Shown here one piece after another: positions 34,220-43,525 of a stretch of 64,000 nt of DNA. A model generated the notes under the pieces. That model saw only the letters and a program-made list of their open reading frames with translations. It ran no database searches and was not told the DNA's origin. The translations under genes and the position numbers were made by a program. The stretch spans positions 3,720,001-3,784,000 of the forward strand of contig CAWDDH010000003.1 of NCBI GenBank assembly GCA_963801105.1, written 5' to 3'. This DNA comes from JAENVU01 sp963801105. Lineage in GTDB: Bacteria > Actinomycetota > Acidimicrobiia > IMCC26256 > JAENVU01. Numbering within the stretch: position 1 is the first letter of the stretch; each line of letters opens with the position of its first letter.

Positions 34220-35034
34220 GCCTCGCCTCCGAACAGGTCCCGCCGGCGGTGGTCGCCGCTGGGCACGGTCGCGCGGATGGCGCGTTGCGCGTCGAGGTCC
34301 AGGTCCGCCGCGATCCAGCACTCGCGATCGGGGGCCTGCGCGAGCACCACACCCCAGGGGTCGACGATCATCGACCGTCCGTGCCAGTGCAGCTTCTCGG
34401 TGGAGCTCCCCCGCTGGTCCGGCGCGATCACGAAGACCTGGTTCTCGATGGCGCGGGCGCGCAGCAGCGGCTCCCAGTGGTCCTTACCCGTCGCCGCGGT
34501 GAACGCGGACGGGAGCACCACTGTGTTCGCGCCCCGGTCGAGCAGGGCGCGGAACAGCTCGGGGAAGCGCAGGTCGTAGCAGGTGGCCATGCCGATCCGG
34601 AGCGGTCCGGCGTCGGTCACGACGATCTCGTCGCCGGGCGTGATCGTCGCCGACTCGCGGTGGACGGCGCCGGGGACGTCGACGTCGAACAGATGGATCT
34701 TGCGGTAGGTCGCGACGATCTCACCGCGAGCGTCGATCAGGCACGACGTGTTGTGCAGGTGCTCGGTGCCGCGGTCGCTGCGCTCGACGATGCTGCCGGC
34801 CACGAGCGTGACCCGGGCCGACCGCGCCAGCTCACGCGCCCAGGTGATCGACGGCCCGTCGAGCGGCTCGGCGCCCTCGCGGAGCTCGGCCGCGCTCCCC
34901 CACCGGTTGAACAGCTCGGGCAGGGCGACGAGCTCCGCACCCGCGTCGACCGCCTCTCCCACGAGCTTCGCCGCCGCGGCGACGTTCCGGTCCTTGTCCG
35001 GCGTGGATGTCAGCTGCACCGCCGCGACCCGCAT
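34216..35034 (-). CDS. Carbon-nitrogen hydrolase (nitrilase superfamily)
   Basis: 272 residues. The catalytic triad is intact: E40 (ALPELFN), K112 (YRKIHLFD), C152 (MATCYDLRFPE). The motif YDLRFPELFR and the IHLFDVDVPG segment place it near the omega-amidase/Nit branch, which includes repair of deaminated glutathione. It hydrolyses an amide or nitrile in the cytoplasm. TAGGGT seven bases before ATG 35034 suggests a leaderless transcript that also covers the LLM oxidoreductase. Confidence 0.9.
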   Translation of the reverse strand: MRVAAVQLTSTPDKDRNVAAAAKLVGEAVDAGAELVALPELFNRWGSAAELREGAEPLDGPSITWARELARSARVTLVAGSIVERSDRGTEHLHNTSCLIDARGEIVATYRKIHLFDVDVPGAVHRESATITPGDEIVVTDAGPLRIGMATCYDLRFPELFRALLDRGANTVVLPSAFTAATGKDHWEPLLRARAIENQVFVIAPDQRGSSTEKLHWHGRSMIVDPWGVVLAQAPDRECWIAADLDLDAQRAIRATVPSGDHRRRDLFGGEA

Positions 35035-35041
35035 GCCCCGG

Positions 35042-35047
35042 ACCCTA
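35042..35047 (-). promoter_or_regulatory. Leaderless -10 element (TAGGGT) of the nitrilase-LLM operon
   Basis: TAGGGT on the minus strand is seven bases before the ATG at 35034. It overlaps the last codons of the upstream lipoprotein gene. Confidence 0.4.
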
Positions 35048-37396
35048 CGCGAGGGGTGCGAGACACGCGAGACCGCCGCAGGTGTCCACCACCGTGCCGC
35101 CGGGCCGGAGGAAGTCCGACTTCTGCTGCTGCGCGTTGATCGCGCGACGCGGCGACTCGTGCGGATCCTTGCCGTACTCCGGGTCGGTCGGCGCGACGTT
35201 GCCGAGCGGTGGGGCAGGCGTCCCGCTGTCCCAGTAGACGATCGCCGAGCCGTTCCACGGCAGGAACGAGATCGGCGTGATCCCCCAGAACGGCACGACG
35301 TCCGGGCTCCGGCCCGGGAGCAGCCCGGGGAGGAGGATGCGGGCGCCGATCGTGCGCGCCTCGACCTCGGCCGTCACGTTCGCGACCTGGTGATCGCCGA
35401 ACGCGACCTGCATCAGCACCTGGTGGCGCGGCGTGTGCGGGTACGGGTCGTCGGTCATGTGCTCGGCGTAGCCGTTGGCCTCCGAGCGGTCCCAGAGCAT
35501 CTGCACGACCGAGAACCAGATCATGCGGTCCATCTCGTCGGGATACGCGGGCTTGAGGATCAGCGCGTAGGTGCTGAAGTCCGAGCTGCGTTGGAGCAGC
35601 GTCGAGTAGTTCATGCCCGGCACGCCGAGGACCGAGTGCGTCCAGTCGGTGGCGATCGCGGTCAGCGCGCCGCCGAGGATGCCGCCCTGGCTGTTGCCGT
35701 CGTAGGACACGGTGCCGTCGAGGACCGGCGTCGACGCCGCGCCGGCGCGGAACGCCGGATCCGACGCGAACCCGTGTGGGTCCTTCACGAGGCGGGCGAG
35801 GAACAGCTGGTTCAGGAACCCCTGCTGGGTGCGGTCCGCGATCTTCGGGAAGTTCGACACGTCCTGCAGCGCCGACACCGCGACGCCGATGTCCTCGTCC
35901 GCGAAGCCGGACCACTTCGTTGCGCAGAAGACGATCCGGTGGTCGTTGCCCATCTGGCGGACGTTCCCGGAGTTCACCTCGTCGTTGCTGCCGAGCAGGC
36001 CGTGACCGTAGATCGCGCCGCGCGCCGGGCTGACGGGATCGTTCCCGTCGGCAGTCGCGGACCGGGGGATGTTGCAGATGAAGCTCGCCTGGAGGTTGCC
36101 GTTGCGCACCGGCAGCGCGTCGGGGCCGGCACCGGCTGGGTAGTCGAAGCGGTTGCCCGGCGAGCCGTCGCCGGTCAGGTAGTTCGGGACGGTGAAGGTG
36201 CCGGTGACCCGCCGGAACGTGCTGGCGTCGAGGTTGTCCTGCACGCTCTGCACCGTGAACTGCGGCGCCGCGGTGCCCAGGGACGCGAACGCATCATCGC
36301 GGATGTGCAGCATCCGCCCGGCGAGGTTCTGCTCACTCGCGACGGTGAAGTCCCACGCGAGCGTGAGGTCGTTCCGTGCGACCCCGGCGTGCGCGAGCGT
36401 CGTGAAGATGGACTCGAAGTGCCCCCGGCGCGCCTCGATGGCGGGAGTGAAGGTCGGGACGGCGTCGCGGTAGAGCGCGAAGCCCCGCTCGGGCGCAATG
36501 GTGGCGCCGGTCGCGTCGCGCAGGCGCCGCATCGCGACGATGAACCGGTGGCCCTCGGGCAGGTTCTTCGCGACGCGCACGACGACCGCGGCCTGATCCG
36601 CGGGATCCGCCTGGTGGTCGAGCTCGGTCCAGATCGGCCAGTGCTCACCGGTCGCGGCGTCCACCAACACGATCGGCTGGTCGGGCCCCAGCGAGGCGCC
36701 GATGTCGGTGATCGGCGCGGCACCGGTCCGCGTGAGATCGAGCCCGGGTACGTAGGTGAGGATCATCGCCCCGGGGCTGAACCCGTCGTTGCGGTTCCAC
36801 TCGGTGGGGTCGATCGGCACACCGCTGGAGTTGGTCGGCATCGTGCCGGCGCGGAAGTGCACCCGCCTGCCGGTCTCGGACGTTCCGTCGGCGACGGTGA
36901 AGAAGTCGTTCGGGAAGGGCATGAGGCACTTGCGGGCCGCGATCGGGTCACAGCGGTCGGCCGTCGCGATGTCGACGGCCGGCTCCCACGAGACGCTGGC
37001 GTACCCACTCTCGTGCTCGTCGCCGTGGCGCCGCTCGGCCCGTGCCTTGATCGTCACCAGACCGGGCGTCAGGTCCGCGGCGTGGAGCTGCGCGGTCGCG
37101 CCGTGCGCGTCGATCACGATCCGCTTGGTGATCTCGGTCGTCGTCGTGGGATCGGGCCAGCCCGCCACGACCCAGACCCGCAAGGACGCTGGATCGAGAT
37201 CCGAGTCGACCCGGACGTCGACGGCGATCTCGCCCGATGCGGGCGCCTGGGTTGCGTTGGCGGGCGCCACCACGTGCACCCCGGAGGGCCCGGCCGGGCC
37301 GTGACCCGGGAACCAGTGCCCGGGCACGCGACAACCGGCCAGCACGAGCGCGATGACCGTCACCATCAGCGCGGCACGGCGCGACTTGCTCTTCAT
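35045..37396 (-). CDS. Large lipoprotein with esterase/lipase-like nucleophile motif
   Basis: 783 residues. A lipoprotein signal with the lipobox VLAGC (C22) anchors it outside the membrane. Residues 40-140 look like an Ig-like domain. The remainder contains MPFPNDFFTVAD, GAIYGHGLLGSNDEV and YDGNSQGGILGGAL, a GxSxG nucleophile elbow of the alpha/beta-hydrolase type. It is likely a surface hydrolase of lipids or polymers, but the acid and histidine partners cannot be assigned by eye. Starts with GGAGG ten bases upstream. The N-terminal cysteine and the C-terminal DTCGGLACLAP might form disulfides. Confidence 0.78.
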   Translation of the reverse strand: MKSKSRRAALMVTVIALVLAGCRVPGHWFPGHGPAGPSGVHVVAPANATQAPASGEIAVDVRVDSDLDPASLRVWVVAGWPDPTTTTEITKRIVIDAHGATAQLHAADLTPGLVTIKARAERRHGDEHESGYASVSWEPAVDIATADRCDPIAARKCLMPFPNDFFTVADGTSETGRRVHFRAGTMPTNSSGVPIDPTEWNRNDGFSPGAMILTYVPGLDLTRTGAAPITDIGASLGPDQPIVLVDAATGEHWPIWTELDHQADPADQAAVVVRVAKNLPEGHRFIVAMRRLRDATGATIAPERGFALYRDAVPTFTPAIEARRGHFESIFTTLAHAGVARNDLTLAWDFTVASEQNLAGRMLHIRDDAFASLGTAAPQFTVQSVQDNLDASTFRRVTGTFTVPNYLTGDGSPGNRFDYPAGAGPDALPVRNGNLQASFICNIPRSATADGNDPVSPARGAIYGHGLLGSNDEVNSGNVRQMGNDHRIVFCATKWSGFADEDIGVAVSALQDVSNFPKIADRTQQGFLNQLFLARLVKDPHGFASDPAFRAGAASTPVLDGTVSYDGNSQGGILGGALTAIATDWTHSVLGVPGMNYSTLLQRSSDFSTYALILKPAYPDEMDRMIWFSVVQMLWDRSEANGYAEHMTDDPYPHTPRHQVLMQVAFGDHQVANVTAEVEARTIGARILLPGLLPGRSPDVVPFWGITPISFLPWNGSAIVYWDSGTPAPPLGNVAPTDPEYGKDPHESPRRAINAQQQKSDFLRPGGTVVDTCGGLACLAPLA

Positions 37397-37563
37397 GTCC
37401 CCAACCTCCCGAAGGTCCCGAAGCGTACCGCCGCCGCCGCCGTGGCCGCCACGATGCCGCGGTCAGGAGGGCGAGCGCTCGGCGTGCGCGGCGAGCCGCG
37501 TCACGACGTCGCCGGCCGAGCCGTCGGCCAGGACCTCCACCACGAGGTGCCCGAGAGCGGTCC

Positions 37564-38340
37564 CTACCGACCCCGCCACTCGGGTGGGCGACCCTCGCGC
37601 GCGGCACGCAGCCCCTCGGTCGCGTCCTCCGACGCGGCCACGACGCGCCGCATCGACTCTCCGAGGCGCACCGCGTCCTGCCACGGCAGGCGAGGACCCC
37701 GCGCTGCCATCTCCTTCGTCGCGCGCTGCGCCAGCGGAGCCGCCGCGACGAGGCGCGCGGCCAGAGCGCGCGCCTCGTCCATCAGCGCATCGCGCGGGAC
37801 GACGCGCCAGACGAGCCCCATCTCCTTGGCGGTGGTGGCGTTCACGCGGTCGCCGGTGAGGAGCAGCTCCATCGCGTTCGACCAGCCGACCCGATCCGGG
37901 AGCCGCATCGCGCCGACGATCGTCGGGACGCCCAGACCGACCTCCGGGAACCCGAACTCCGCGTCGTCGGCCGCGATGACGAAGTCGCAGCGCAGCACTG
38001 CGGTCAGGCCGTAGCCGAGGCAGTACCCGGGGACCGCCGCAATGGTCGGCTTCCAGATCTCGAGCCCGCTCTCGAACGAGTTGACCGTCGGGATCTCCCA
38101 GAACGTGCCCGGCCACTCCCCCACCGAGCCGCGGCCGTCCTTGAGGTCGGCACCCACGCAGAACGCCCGACCCGCGCCGGTCACGATCCCCACCCAGGCG
38201 GCCTCGTCCTCGCGGAACCGCTCCCAGGCCGCGTTGAGATCCTGGCGCAGCTCGCCGTTGATCGCGTTCAGCGACTCCGGACGGTGGTAGGTGATGGTCG
38301 CGACGTGACCGTCGCGGTCGTAGCGCACGGTGTCGGCCAT
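37564..38340 (-). CDS. Enoyl-CoA hydratase/isomerase family protein
   Basis: 258 residues. YHRPESLNAINGELRQDL, the CoA site RAFCVGADLKDGRG, VPGYCLGYGLTAVLRCDFVIAA, FGFPEVGLGVPTIVG (acidic residue in place), and the common ending AREGRPPEWRGR. It probably hydrates an enoyl-CoA. Its ATG at 38340 lies inside the 3' end of the GDSL hydrolase reading, which uses another frame, so the genes overlap by about 70 bases unless the GDSL gene really ends earlier. Confidence 0.9.
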   Translation of the reverse strand: MADTVRYDRDGHVATITYHRPESLNAINGELRQDLNAAWERFREDEAAWVGIVTGAGRAFCVGADLKDGRGSVGEWPGTFWEIPTVNSFESGLEIWKPTIAAVPGYCLGYGLTAVLRCDFVIAADDAEFGFPEVGLGVPTIVGAMRLPDRVGWSNAMELLLTGDRVNATTAKEMGLVWRVVPRDALMDEARALAARLVAAAPLAQRATKEMAARGPRLPWQDAVRLGESMRRVVAASEDATEGLRAAREGRPPEWRGR

Positions 38341-39114
38341 GCGGAGAGCTTCGCGCCGTCGACCCGCATCGTGCGCGCCCGGAGCACGAGCGACTCCAGG
38401 TGCCCGGTGAACGCCTCCGCGAGGCACCGGTGCCCGGCGCCGTTCGGGTGGAACCGGTCGGCGACGAAGAACTCCTCGCCGCGCGCGGAACGCCTCGTTC
38501 ACCCGCCGGCCGATGCCGGCGTAGGCCGCGCGCGCGGCTGGATGGGTCGCTCGGATCTTGCGGCGCTCGTAGGCGGCGCCGCGCAATCCGAGCAGCGGCT
38601 TCAGGGCGGCCGGGACCCGTGGGATCGCGCCGAGATCGATGAGTCCGCACACGAGGGTGTCGATTCCGGCGCGGTCGAGCGCACCGACGACGGCGCGGAA
38701 GTCGCGTTCGAAGCGGGCGAGGGGCGTCGAGTGGACGGCGTCGTTCGCGCCGACGGAGATCACGGCGATGTCCGGACGTTGGTCGAGCACCGCCGGCAAT
38801 TGGTGCATCAGCACGTCGGCGATGCGGGATCCCCCGACGGCGTGCCGCGTCAGGTGCAGCGACGACGGGAGGCGGTCGGCGGCGTGCGCGACGAACACCT
38901 GGCGGGCGTGGTCGAGTCCCGGTCCGGTCAGGGTGCTGTCGCCCACGACGGCGACTCGCACGGGGTCGGAGGTCACGTTGCGGGCGGTCCCGTAGTACCC
39001 GGTGACGTCGAGGTCCTCGAACTCCGGCAATGGGGCGTGCGCGGCGCGATGCGCCTGCACCCACAGGCTCCCGACCACCGCCGGGACCGCAACGGCCGCC
39101 CCCCTGGCCCGCAT
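38268..39114 (-). pseudogene. GDSL/SGNH hydrolase, frame-broken
   Basis: From ATG 39114 the chain has an N-terminal hydrophobic segment, then VRVAVVGDSTLTGPG (nucleophile Ser in the GDS motif), HAVGGSRIADVL (block II Gly), VISVGANDAVH (block III GxND Asn) and a helix region. At 38479-38487 the frame is lost within CGCGCGCGG. The catalytic ADRFHPNGAGH (Asp-His, block V) is in another frame. One extra CG gives NEAFRARGEEFFVADRFHP. All four SGNH blocks are conserved, so it is recently broken or a sequence error. The tail of the second frame overlaps the hydratase and may not be real. Confidence 0.75.
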
Positions 39115-39245
39115 AGGACCACTGATCGTGATCTTCCGGCCACTGACGGTCAATAGGTCGCCCGGCCCGCTCGTGGCGCGGCGCGTGCCACACTCCCGGC
39201 GAAGGGATCGCCGAACGCGAGGAACCGCGGCGATGGAGGGAAACC

Positions 39246-40100
39246 TTGGGTGAGCGACCGCTTCGGCAGCACTACGGCGGAGTCGCCACCGCGGTCGACG
39301 CGAGCCTCGGCGTGCCCGTCGACGAGTGGCACCGTCACCGTGACCGGTTCCTCGGTCGGCTGCGCGCGTTGCCCGTGGCCGAATGGTCGGGCCAGACGCG
39401 CTGCACCGAGTGGTCGGTCTTCGACGTCGTCGCACACCTCACGAGCGCGGACCGGTTCTGGGTGTTCACCCTCGGCGCGGCGCGGTCGGGGGTCGAGCCC
39501 GCACGGGTGCTCGACGGGTTCGATCCGTCGAGTTCGCTCGAGCCCTTCGTCGACGGCATGCGCGGGATGCAGGTCGACACGCTGCTCGCCACGATCGAGG
39601 CGAGCACGGTCGCCGTCGACGAGGCCGTCGCCGAGTTCACCGACGCCGACTGGACGAACCCGGGCGAGTCGCCTCTGGGCCATCTCGACGCACGGTTCCT
39701 CTTCGCGCACTGCTTCTGGGACTCGTGGCTGCACGAACGCGACATCTTCCTGCCGCGCGGCCCGTCGGCGGTGGAGACGGACGAGCTCGCCTCACTCACG
39801 TGGTGGTCCCTGTTGATCGCCGGACTCCAGGGCGGCCTGCTCGACGACGCGGGCGCCGTCGCACCCGGTCCCGACACCGCGATCGACGAGACCGTCCGGT
39901 TCGACGAGCTCCCCGACCTGGCGCTGCGGGTGCGGGTCGACACCGGCGTCCGGATCGACCGGGTCGACCCGGAAGCGGCCACGCCGGCCGGTTCCGCGCT
40001 GGCGCTCGTCGAGCACTTCGCGGGCCGTGCACCGGACGACGGACTCGAGCTCCCAGGCCCGCTCGCGGCCCAGTGCACCCGGGCGGCCGCGATCCTCTAG
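39246..40100 (+). CDS. TIGR03083 / mycothiol-dependent maleylpyruvate isomerase-like protein
   Basis: 284 residues from TTG 39246 with GGAGGG five to eight bases upstream. The N-terminal DinB-like bundle includes LPVAEWSGQTRCTEWSVFDVVAHLTSADRFW, whose WSVxDVVAHL motif with His marks the family. A second His-rich stretch is FLFAHCFWDSWLHERD. The family includes mycothiol-dependent enzymes of actinobacteria; the metal site would use these histidines. The C-terminal part is an SCP2-like domain in many members, only weakly visible here. Exact substrate unknown. Confidence 0.8.
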   Translation: MGERPLRQHYGGVATAVDASLGVPVDEWHRHRDRFLGRLRALPVAEWSGQTRCTEWSVFDVVAHLTSADRFWVFTLGAARSGVEPARVLDGFDPSSSLEPFVDGMRGMQVDTLLATIEASTVAVDEAVAEFTDADWTNPGESPLGHLDARFLFAHCFWDSWLHERDIFLPRGPSAVETDELASLTWWSLLIAGLQGGLLDDAGAVAPGPDTAIDETVRFDELPDLALRVRVDTGVRIDRVDPEAATPAGSALALVEHFAGRAPDDGLELPGPLAAQCTRAAAIL

Positions 40101-40107
40101 CGGAGGC

Positions 40108-41052
40108 TCAGGGGAAGCCGGGCGGCCAGTTGTACTCGGTCCACCCCGTCCCGACGATGCCGTCGCCGGTGCGGTAGCGACACATCGCGCGCGGGAAGCG
40201 GGTCTCGCGTCCGTCGGGCGCGACGAGCAGCACCGGCGCATGACCGACCGGCTCGGTGACGAAGGCGACGTCGCCGATCCGCTGCCGCGCGGCCGTCGGC
40301 AGCTTCTCCGCGTCGATGTCGACCGAGTTCTCCACCGTGGCCGCCGGGGTGAGCACACCATCGGGCGTGATCGTGTACCCGGTGGCGAACACGTCGAGAT
40401 CCGGGATGATCGAGCGGGCCGCGTGCACGAACGACCCGTCGGCGAACGCGCCCGACGTCCAGTTCCAGGGGAACAGCCACCAGTCCCGCACACCCCAGGA
40501 GTGGTCGCGCTGGCCGCCGCAGTCGACCGCGATCGTCTCGTCGCCGACCGTGACGGTGCCCGTCACCCAGCACGAGATCTCGTAGCGCGTCGTCATCGCA
40601 TACGGGAACACCTCGGCACGCGATTCCCAGGTCAGGTCGAGTGCGACGGGCACCGTCGGTGCCGACGCGAGGTCGCCGAAGGCCTGCGCGGGATCCGGGA
40701 GCACCCGCCCGGTGGCGGTGCTCGAGACGCGGAAGCGCCGGAAGGGCTCGGGCCACGCGATCGAGTAGGCGGTGCCGTCGACGTCCTGGGTGAGTGCGCC
40801 GTCGCCGGCCGGACAGGGCAGGTCGTGCTCGACGGTCAGCACCAACGGCCGCTCCGCGCCGACGAGAGCGATCCACCACCAGGCCTTCCCGAGATTCGGG
40901 TACAGACCGGCGCGGACGTAGCCGCCGTACGAGCAGTCCGCCGCGGCCCAGTCGAGGTACCAGGACTCCCCCCAGAGCTCCTCGTCGCCCGTGGGATGGC
41001 GACCCTCGTCGGTCGCGGTCGGGACGAAGAGCGGCGGGGCGATGTCGCTCAC
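40108..41052 (-). CDS. DUF7064/AttH-like hypothetical protein
   Basis: 314 residues. The signature GGQRDHSWGVRDWWLFPW and WYLDWAAADCSYGGYVRAG match the AttH/CrtC lipocalin-like group. It shares the RDHSWGVR core with the protein at 17302-18456. It is the last gene of an operon with the SnoaL-like and decarboxylase genes; GTG 41052 lies two bases after the end of the SnoaL gene. It may bind or convert a hydrophobic product of that operon. Longer upstream readings run through the SnoaL gene out of frame and were rejected. Confidence 0.75.
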   Translation of the reverse strand: MSDIAPPLFVPTATDEGRHPTGDEELWGESWYLDWAAADCSYGGYVRAGLYPNLGKAWWWIALVGAERPLVLTVEHDLPCPAGDGALTQDVDGTAYSIAWPEPFRRFRVSSTATGRVLPDPAQAFGDLASAPTVPVALDLTWESRAEVFPYAMTTRYEISCWVTGTVTVGDETIAVDCGGQRDHSWGVRDWWLFPWNWTSGAFADGSFVHAARSIIPDLDVFATGYTITPDGVLTPAATVENSVDIDAEKLPTAARQRIGDVAFVTEPVGHAPVLLVAPDGRETRFPRAMCRYRTGDGIVGTGWTEYNWPPGFP

Positions 41053-41054
41053 GG

Positions 41055-41555
41055 TCAGTCCGGCGCCGGCAGCGAGCTGCGGCCGCCGGTGCCCCAGTAC
41101 GACGCGGTGAGCTGCAGACCGCTGCGACCTGTCCGCGGTGACAGCTCCTCCATGACCCGCTTGTACGCGGTGCGGAGGATCTTCCACTCGCCGTCGCGCT
41201 TGACGTAGTCGTCCTCGTAGAACGCGGCGCCGCGGATGTCGAGCTCCCACTGCAGATCGACGACCCAGTCCTCGAGCGCCCAGATGCCGGTCGCGGTGTC
41301 GCTTCCGGTCAGGGTGATCTCCGGGTGGTGCGCCTTGTGGGAGGAGAGGAACGTCTCGCGACCCATCGACTTGCGGAAGAACTCGACGATCGCGTCGCGC
41401 CCCTCGTAGGTGTACGCGCCGGCGCTGTAGGCACACGTGGCCTCGGGGACGAAGAGCTCGGCGATCCGGTCCCACTGCTTCAGGTCGAGGAACCGGAAGT
41501 ACCGGTACTTCACCTGTTTGATCGCCTCGATCTCGACGAGGTCCTCCGGGGTCAT
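41055..41555 (-). CDS. SnoaL-like (NTF2 fold) protein
   Basis: 166 residues. EAIKQVKYRYFRFLDLKQWDRIAELFVPEATC is the standard opening of the SnoaL_4 family, followed by FEGRDAIVEFF-type YEGRDAIVEFFRKS, GIWALEDWV and a helical end ILRTAYKRVMEEL. Members act as dehydratases, cyclases or isomerases on steroid-like, aromatic or polyketide molecules. ATG overlaps the decarboxylase stop (ATGA), so it is coupled. The active site cannot be assigned. Confidence 0.85.
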   Translation of the reverse strand: MTPEDLVEIEAIKQVKYRYFRFLDLKQWDRIAELFVPEATCAYSAGAYTYEGRDAIVEFFRKSMGRETFLSSHKAHHPEITLTGSDTATGIWALEDWVVDLQWELDIRGAAFYEDDYVKRDGEWKILRTAYKRVMEELSPRTGRSGLQLTASYWGTGGRSSLPAPD

Positions 41556-42799
41556 GAGTAGCGAGCCTCCTTGCCGCGGGACGCGCCGTGGTGCGCGACC
41601 GCGTCGGTCAGGTCGGCCACCAGCGCGTCGACGACGGACGCGTGCGCGGGCGAGAGCATCAGGTGGAGCCCCTGCGGATCGGTGTTGCGGTTCACGTGCC
41701 AGCCGCGGTCGTCCATCACGTCGGCAACCGCGTAGAGGTCGATCGAGTCCGAGCGCGTCGCGAGCACCGGCCCGATCGGCTCGCCGACGACATCGACGCC
41801 GTCCAGCCCGTCGATCGTGGCGCGGACGCGGTCCACCGTCGCGAGCAGGCCTCGCATGATCTCGAGATAGCCGTCGCGCCCGAGTGCCTGCATGACCGCC
41901 CACGCGGTCGCGATCGGCGCGGCGGGCTTCGCCCCGGCGACCCCGGGGGACCCGTAGAGCCCGGACCCCCACTCGTCGTAGACGAAGAACTGATGACCGA
42001 ACCAGTCGGCGTCGCGGTGCAGGACGATCGACGCCCCCTTGGGCGCGTAGCCGTACTTGTGCACGTCGGCGCTCATCTCGGTGACGCCCTCGACGCGGAA
42101 GTCCCACGGTGGCACCTCCCGGCCGAGCGCCTCGAGGAACGGCAGCACGAACCCGCCGATGCAGGCGTCCACATGGCAGCCGATTCCCCGCTCGGCCGCG
42201 AGCCCCGCGAGCTCGGTGACCGGGTCCATCACGCCATAGGGGTAGTTGAACGCGGAGGCGACGACCACCGCCGTGCGGTCGGTGAGCCGCGTGCGCGCCG
42301 CGGCGACGTCGGCACGGAAGCGATCGTCGAGCGGGACGCGCACGACGTCCATGCCGAAGTAGTGGGCCGCCTTCGCGTAGGCGGGGTGGGCCGAGACCGG
42401 CACGAGGATCTCGGGCCGGTCGACGCCGCGCGCCCGCGCGCGCTCACGGTTGACGAGCATCGACATCAGGATCGACTCGGTGCCGCCGGAGGTCATCGAC
42501 CCCCCACCCCCCTCGGGCAGGTGCACCAGCCCACCGGTCATGGCGACGACCTCGCCCTCGAACCGGGCGATCTCGGGGAACTTGAACGGGTTGAGCGCGT
42601 TGCCGAACAGGTATCGGCGGTTGACCGCAGCGATCAGCTCCTCGAGGTCGTGCCGGCCCGTCGGGTACACGAGACCGAACAGCCGCGCCCCGTGCACGTC
42701 GGGCTCGCGCGCCTGGCGGACGTCGATCTCGGTGAGCAGCGCGTCGGCCGGGGAGCCGTGTTCGGGCAATCGGGTCGCGGTCGCGTCGGGGATGTCCAC
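41552..42799 (-). CDS. PLP-dependent decarboxylase/aldolase (sphingosine-1-phosphate lyase-like)
   Basis: 415 residues. The fold-type I signature is clear: SMTSGGTESILMSML, then SAHPAYAKAAHYFGMDVVRVPL, CHVDACIGGF (Asp at PLP N1) and SADVHKYGYAPKGASIVL with the Schiff-base lysine in DVHKYG. This matches the S1P lyase/group II decarboxylase family and has its usual length. It likely cleaves or decarboxylates an amino-group-bearing lipid or amino acid. TAGCGT eight bases before GTG 42799 supports this start and a leaderless operon. Confidence 0.9.
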   Translation of the reverse strand: MDIPDATATRLPEHGSPADALLTEIDVRQAREPDVHGARLFGLVYPTGRHDLEELIAAVNRRYLFGNALNPFKFPEIARFEGEVVAMTGGLVHLPEGGGGSMTSGGTESILMSMLVNRERARARGVDRPEILVPVSAHPAYAKAAHYFGMDVVRVPLDDRFRADVAAARTRLTDRTAVVVASAFNYPYGVMDPVTELAGLAAERGIGCHVDACIGGFVLPFLEALGREVPPWDFRVEGVTEMSADVHKYGYAPKGASIVLHRDADWFGHQFFVYDEWGSGLYGSPGVAGAKPAAPIATAWAVMQALGRDGYLEIMRGLLATVDRVRATIDGLDGVDVVGEPIGPVLATRSDSIDLYAVADVMDDRGWHVNRNTDPQGLHLMLSPAHASVVDALVADLTDAVAHHGASRGKEARYS

Positions 42800-42807
42800 G
42801 AGCGCGC

Positions 42808-42813
42808 ACGCTA
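42808..42813 (-). promoter_or_regulatory. Leaderless -10 element (TAGCGT) of the decarboxylase operon
   Basis: TAGCGT on the minus strand is eight bases before GTG 42799. It decides against longer arginine-rich upstream readings. Confidence 0.4.
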
Positions 42814-42843
42814 GGGCGCGGTCGTCGACCTGGTCGACCGGCG

Positions 42844-43329
42844 CTACGCCGCGAGCCGCGCCGAGATGTCCGAGCACTCCTCGCACACGGACTCGGGAAT
42901 CACCCCGAAGCGCATGAGCAGCGCGAAGGCCTTGCACCCGAGGCAGAGCCCGACGAAGGCTTCCAGGCTCGCGGCCACGAGGAGGAGGCCGAGCACGACC
43001 ACGGCCGCGGTCGTGAGCCCGAGCACGACGAGCACCGACGCGGTGAGCGAGAACGCCGCTCCGATGCCCTGCGCGAACCGCTTGGGCGGGCCGGGCACCA
43101 ACCGGGGCCGAGCGCCGAGGCGCGGCCGGAGAACCCGCGTGACGACCAACCCGAGCGGGCTGAAGCGCGGACCGCTCGCGACGCGCGCCACGAACCCGAA
43201 CGCGAGCGGGGCGAGGAGCCACCAGGCGCCGGTGACGAGGGTCAGCACGGTCAGCGTGACGACGCCGGCCGCCACCAGTCGCGCCGAGATCTCGTCGACC
43301 GGGTTCGGGAACTCGAAGAGGCGGGCCAC
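42844..43329 (-). CDS. DUF4395 membrane protein
   Basis: 161 residues. FEFPNPVDEISARLVAAGVV at the start, then two hydrophobic spans, then PGPPKRFAQGIGAAFS (the conserved PPKRFAQ motif of DUF4395), two more spans with a CLGCKAF motif and a C-terminal CEECSD. DUF4395 proteins often occur with thiosulfate sulfurtransferases or thioredoxin-like genes; none is next to it here. The CxxC-like pairs may be redox active or bind metal. A strong promoter fits a leaderless GTG start at 43329. Confidence 0.85.
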   Translation of the reverse strand: MARLFEFPNPVDEISARLVAAGVVTLTVLTLVTGAWWLLAPLAFGFVARVASGPRFSPLGLVVTRVLRPRLGARPRLVPGPPKRFAQGIGAAFSLTASVLVVLGLTTAAVVVLGLLLVAASLEAFVGLCLGCKAFALLMRFGVIPESVCEECSDISARLAA

Positions 43330-43335
43330 GTGGTC

Positions 43336-43364
43336 ACCCTGGCGTCTGATTCCCGACCTGTCAA
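43336..43364 (-). promoter_or_regulatory. Promoter TTGACA-N17-CAGGGT of the DUF4395 gene
   Basis: On the minus strand a perfect -35 TTGACA (43364-43359) is followed by 17 bases, then CAGGGT (43341-43336), then six bases, then the GTG at 43329. This is the best sigma-A-type promoter in the window and leaves no leader. CCGAC and GTCGG arms flank the -35 box, so a repressor could sit there. Confidence 0.6.
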
Positions 43365-43410
43365 GTCGGAAATAGGTCACGTCCGTGTCGGATGATTCGT
43401 CCGGGGTGTC

Positions 43411-43426
43411 CGGAACACGAGTTCCG
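43411..43426. promoter_or_regulatory. Inverted repeat CGGAAC-ACGA-GTTCCG
   Basis: Perfect 6-bp arms with a 4-base spacer in the region between the divergent DUF4395 and sensor kinase genes. A likely operator for one or both. Confidence 0.4.
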
Positions 43427-43525
43427 ACCCTCACTGGCGATTCCGGAGAAATGACCGTCATAATGCGCTATCGGCCGAGGTCCGGGACCGGCCGGGATCC
43501 CCGGGGAGAGCGAGGTGGGCGAATC

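Noticed and set aside
37463..37563. Minus-strand frame after the hydratase (VEVLADGSAGDVVTRLAAHAE)
   Set aside because: Only about 26 codons after a possible GTG and no ribosome site; too little support.
35748..38014. Very long plus-strand open frame (over 1,000 codons from 34748) opposite the lipoprotein gene
   Set aside because: Composition is Arg/Asp/Val/Gly-rich as expected for the complement of a high-GC gene. The minus-strand protein has a lipobox, domains and a GxSxG motif.
39513..39536. tRNA T-arm-like sequence GACGGGTTCGATCCGTC
   Set aside because: It lies inside a well-supported gene, codes for DGFDPS, and no acceptor, D or anticodon arms can be formed around it.
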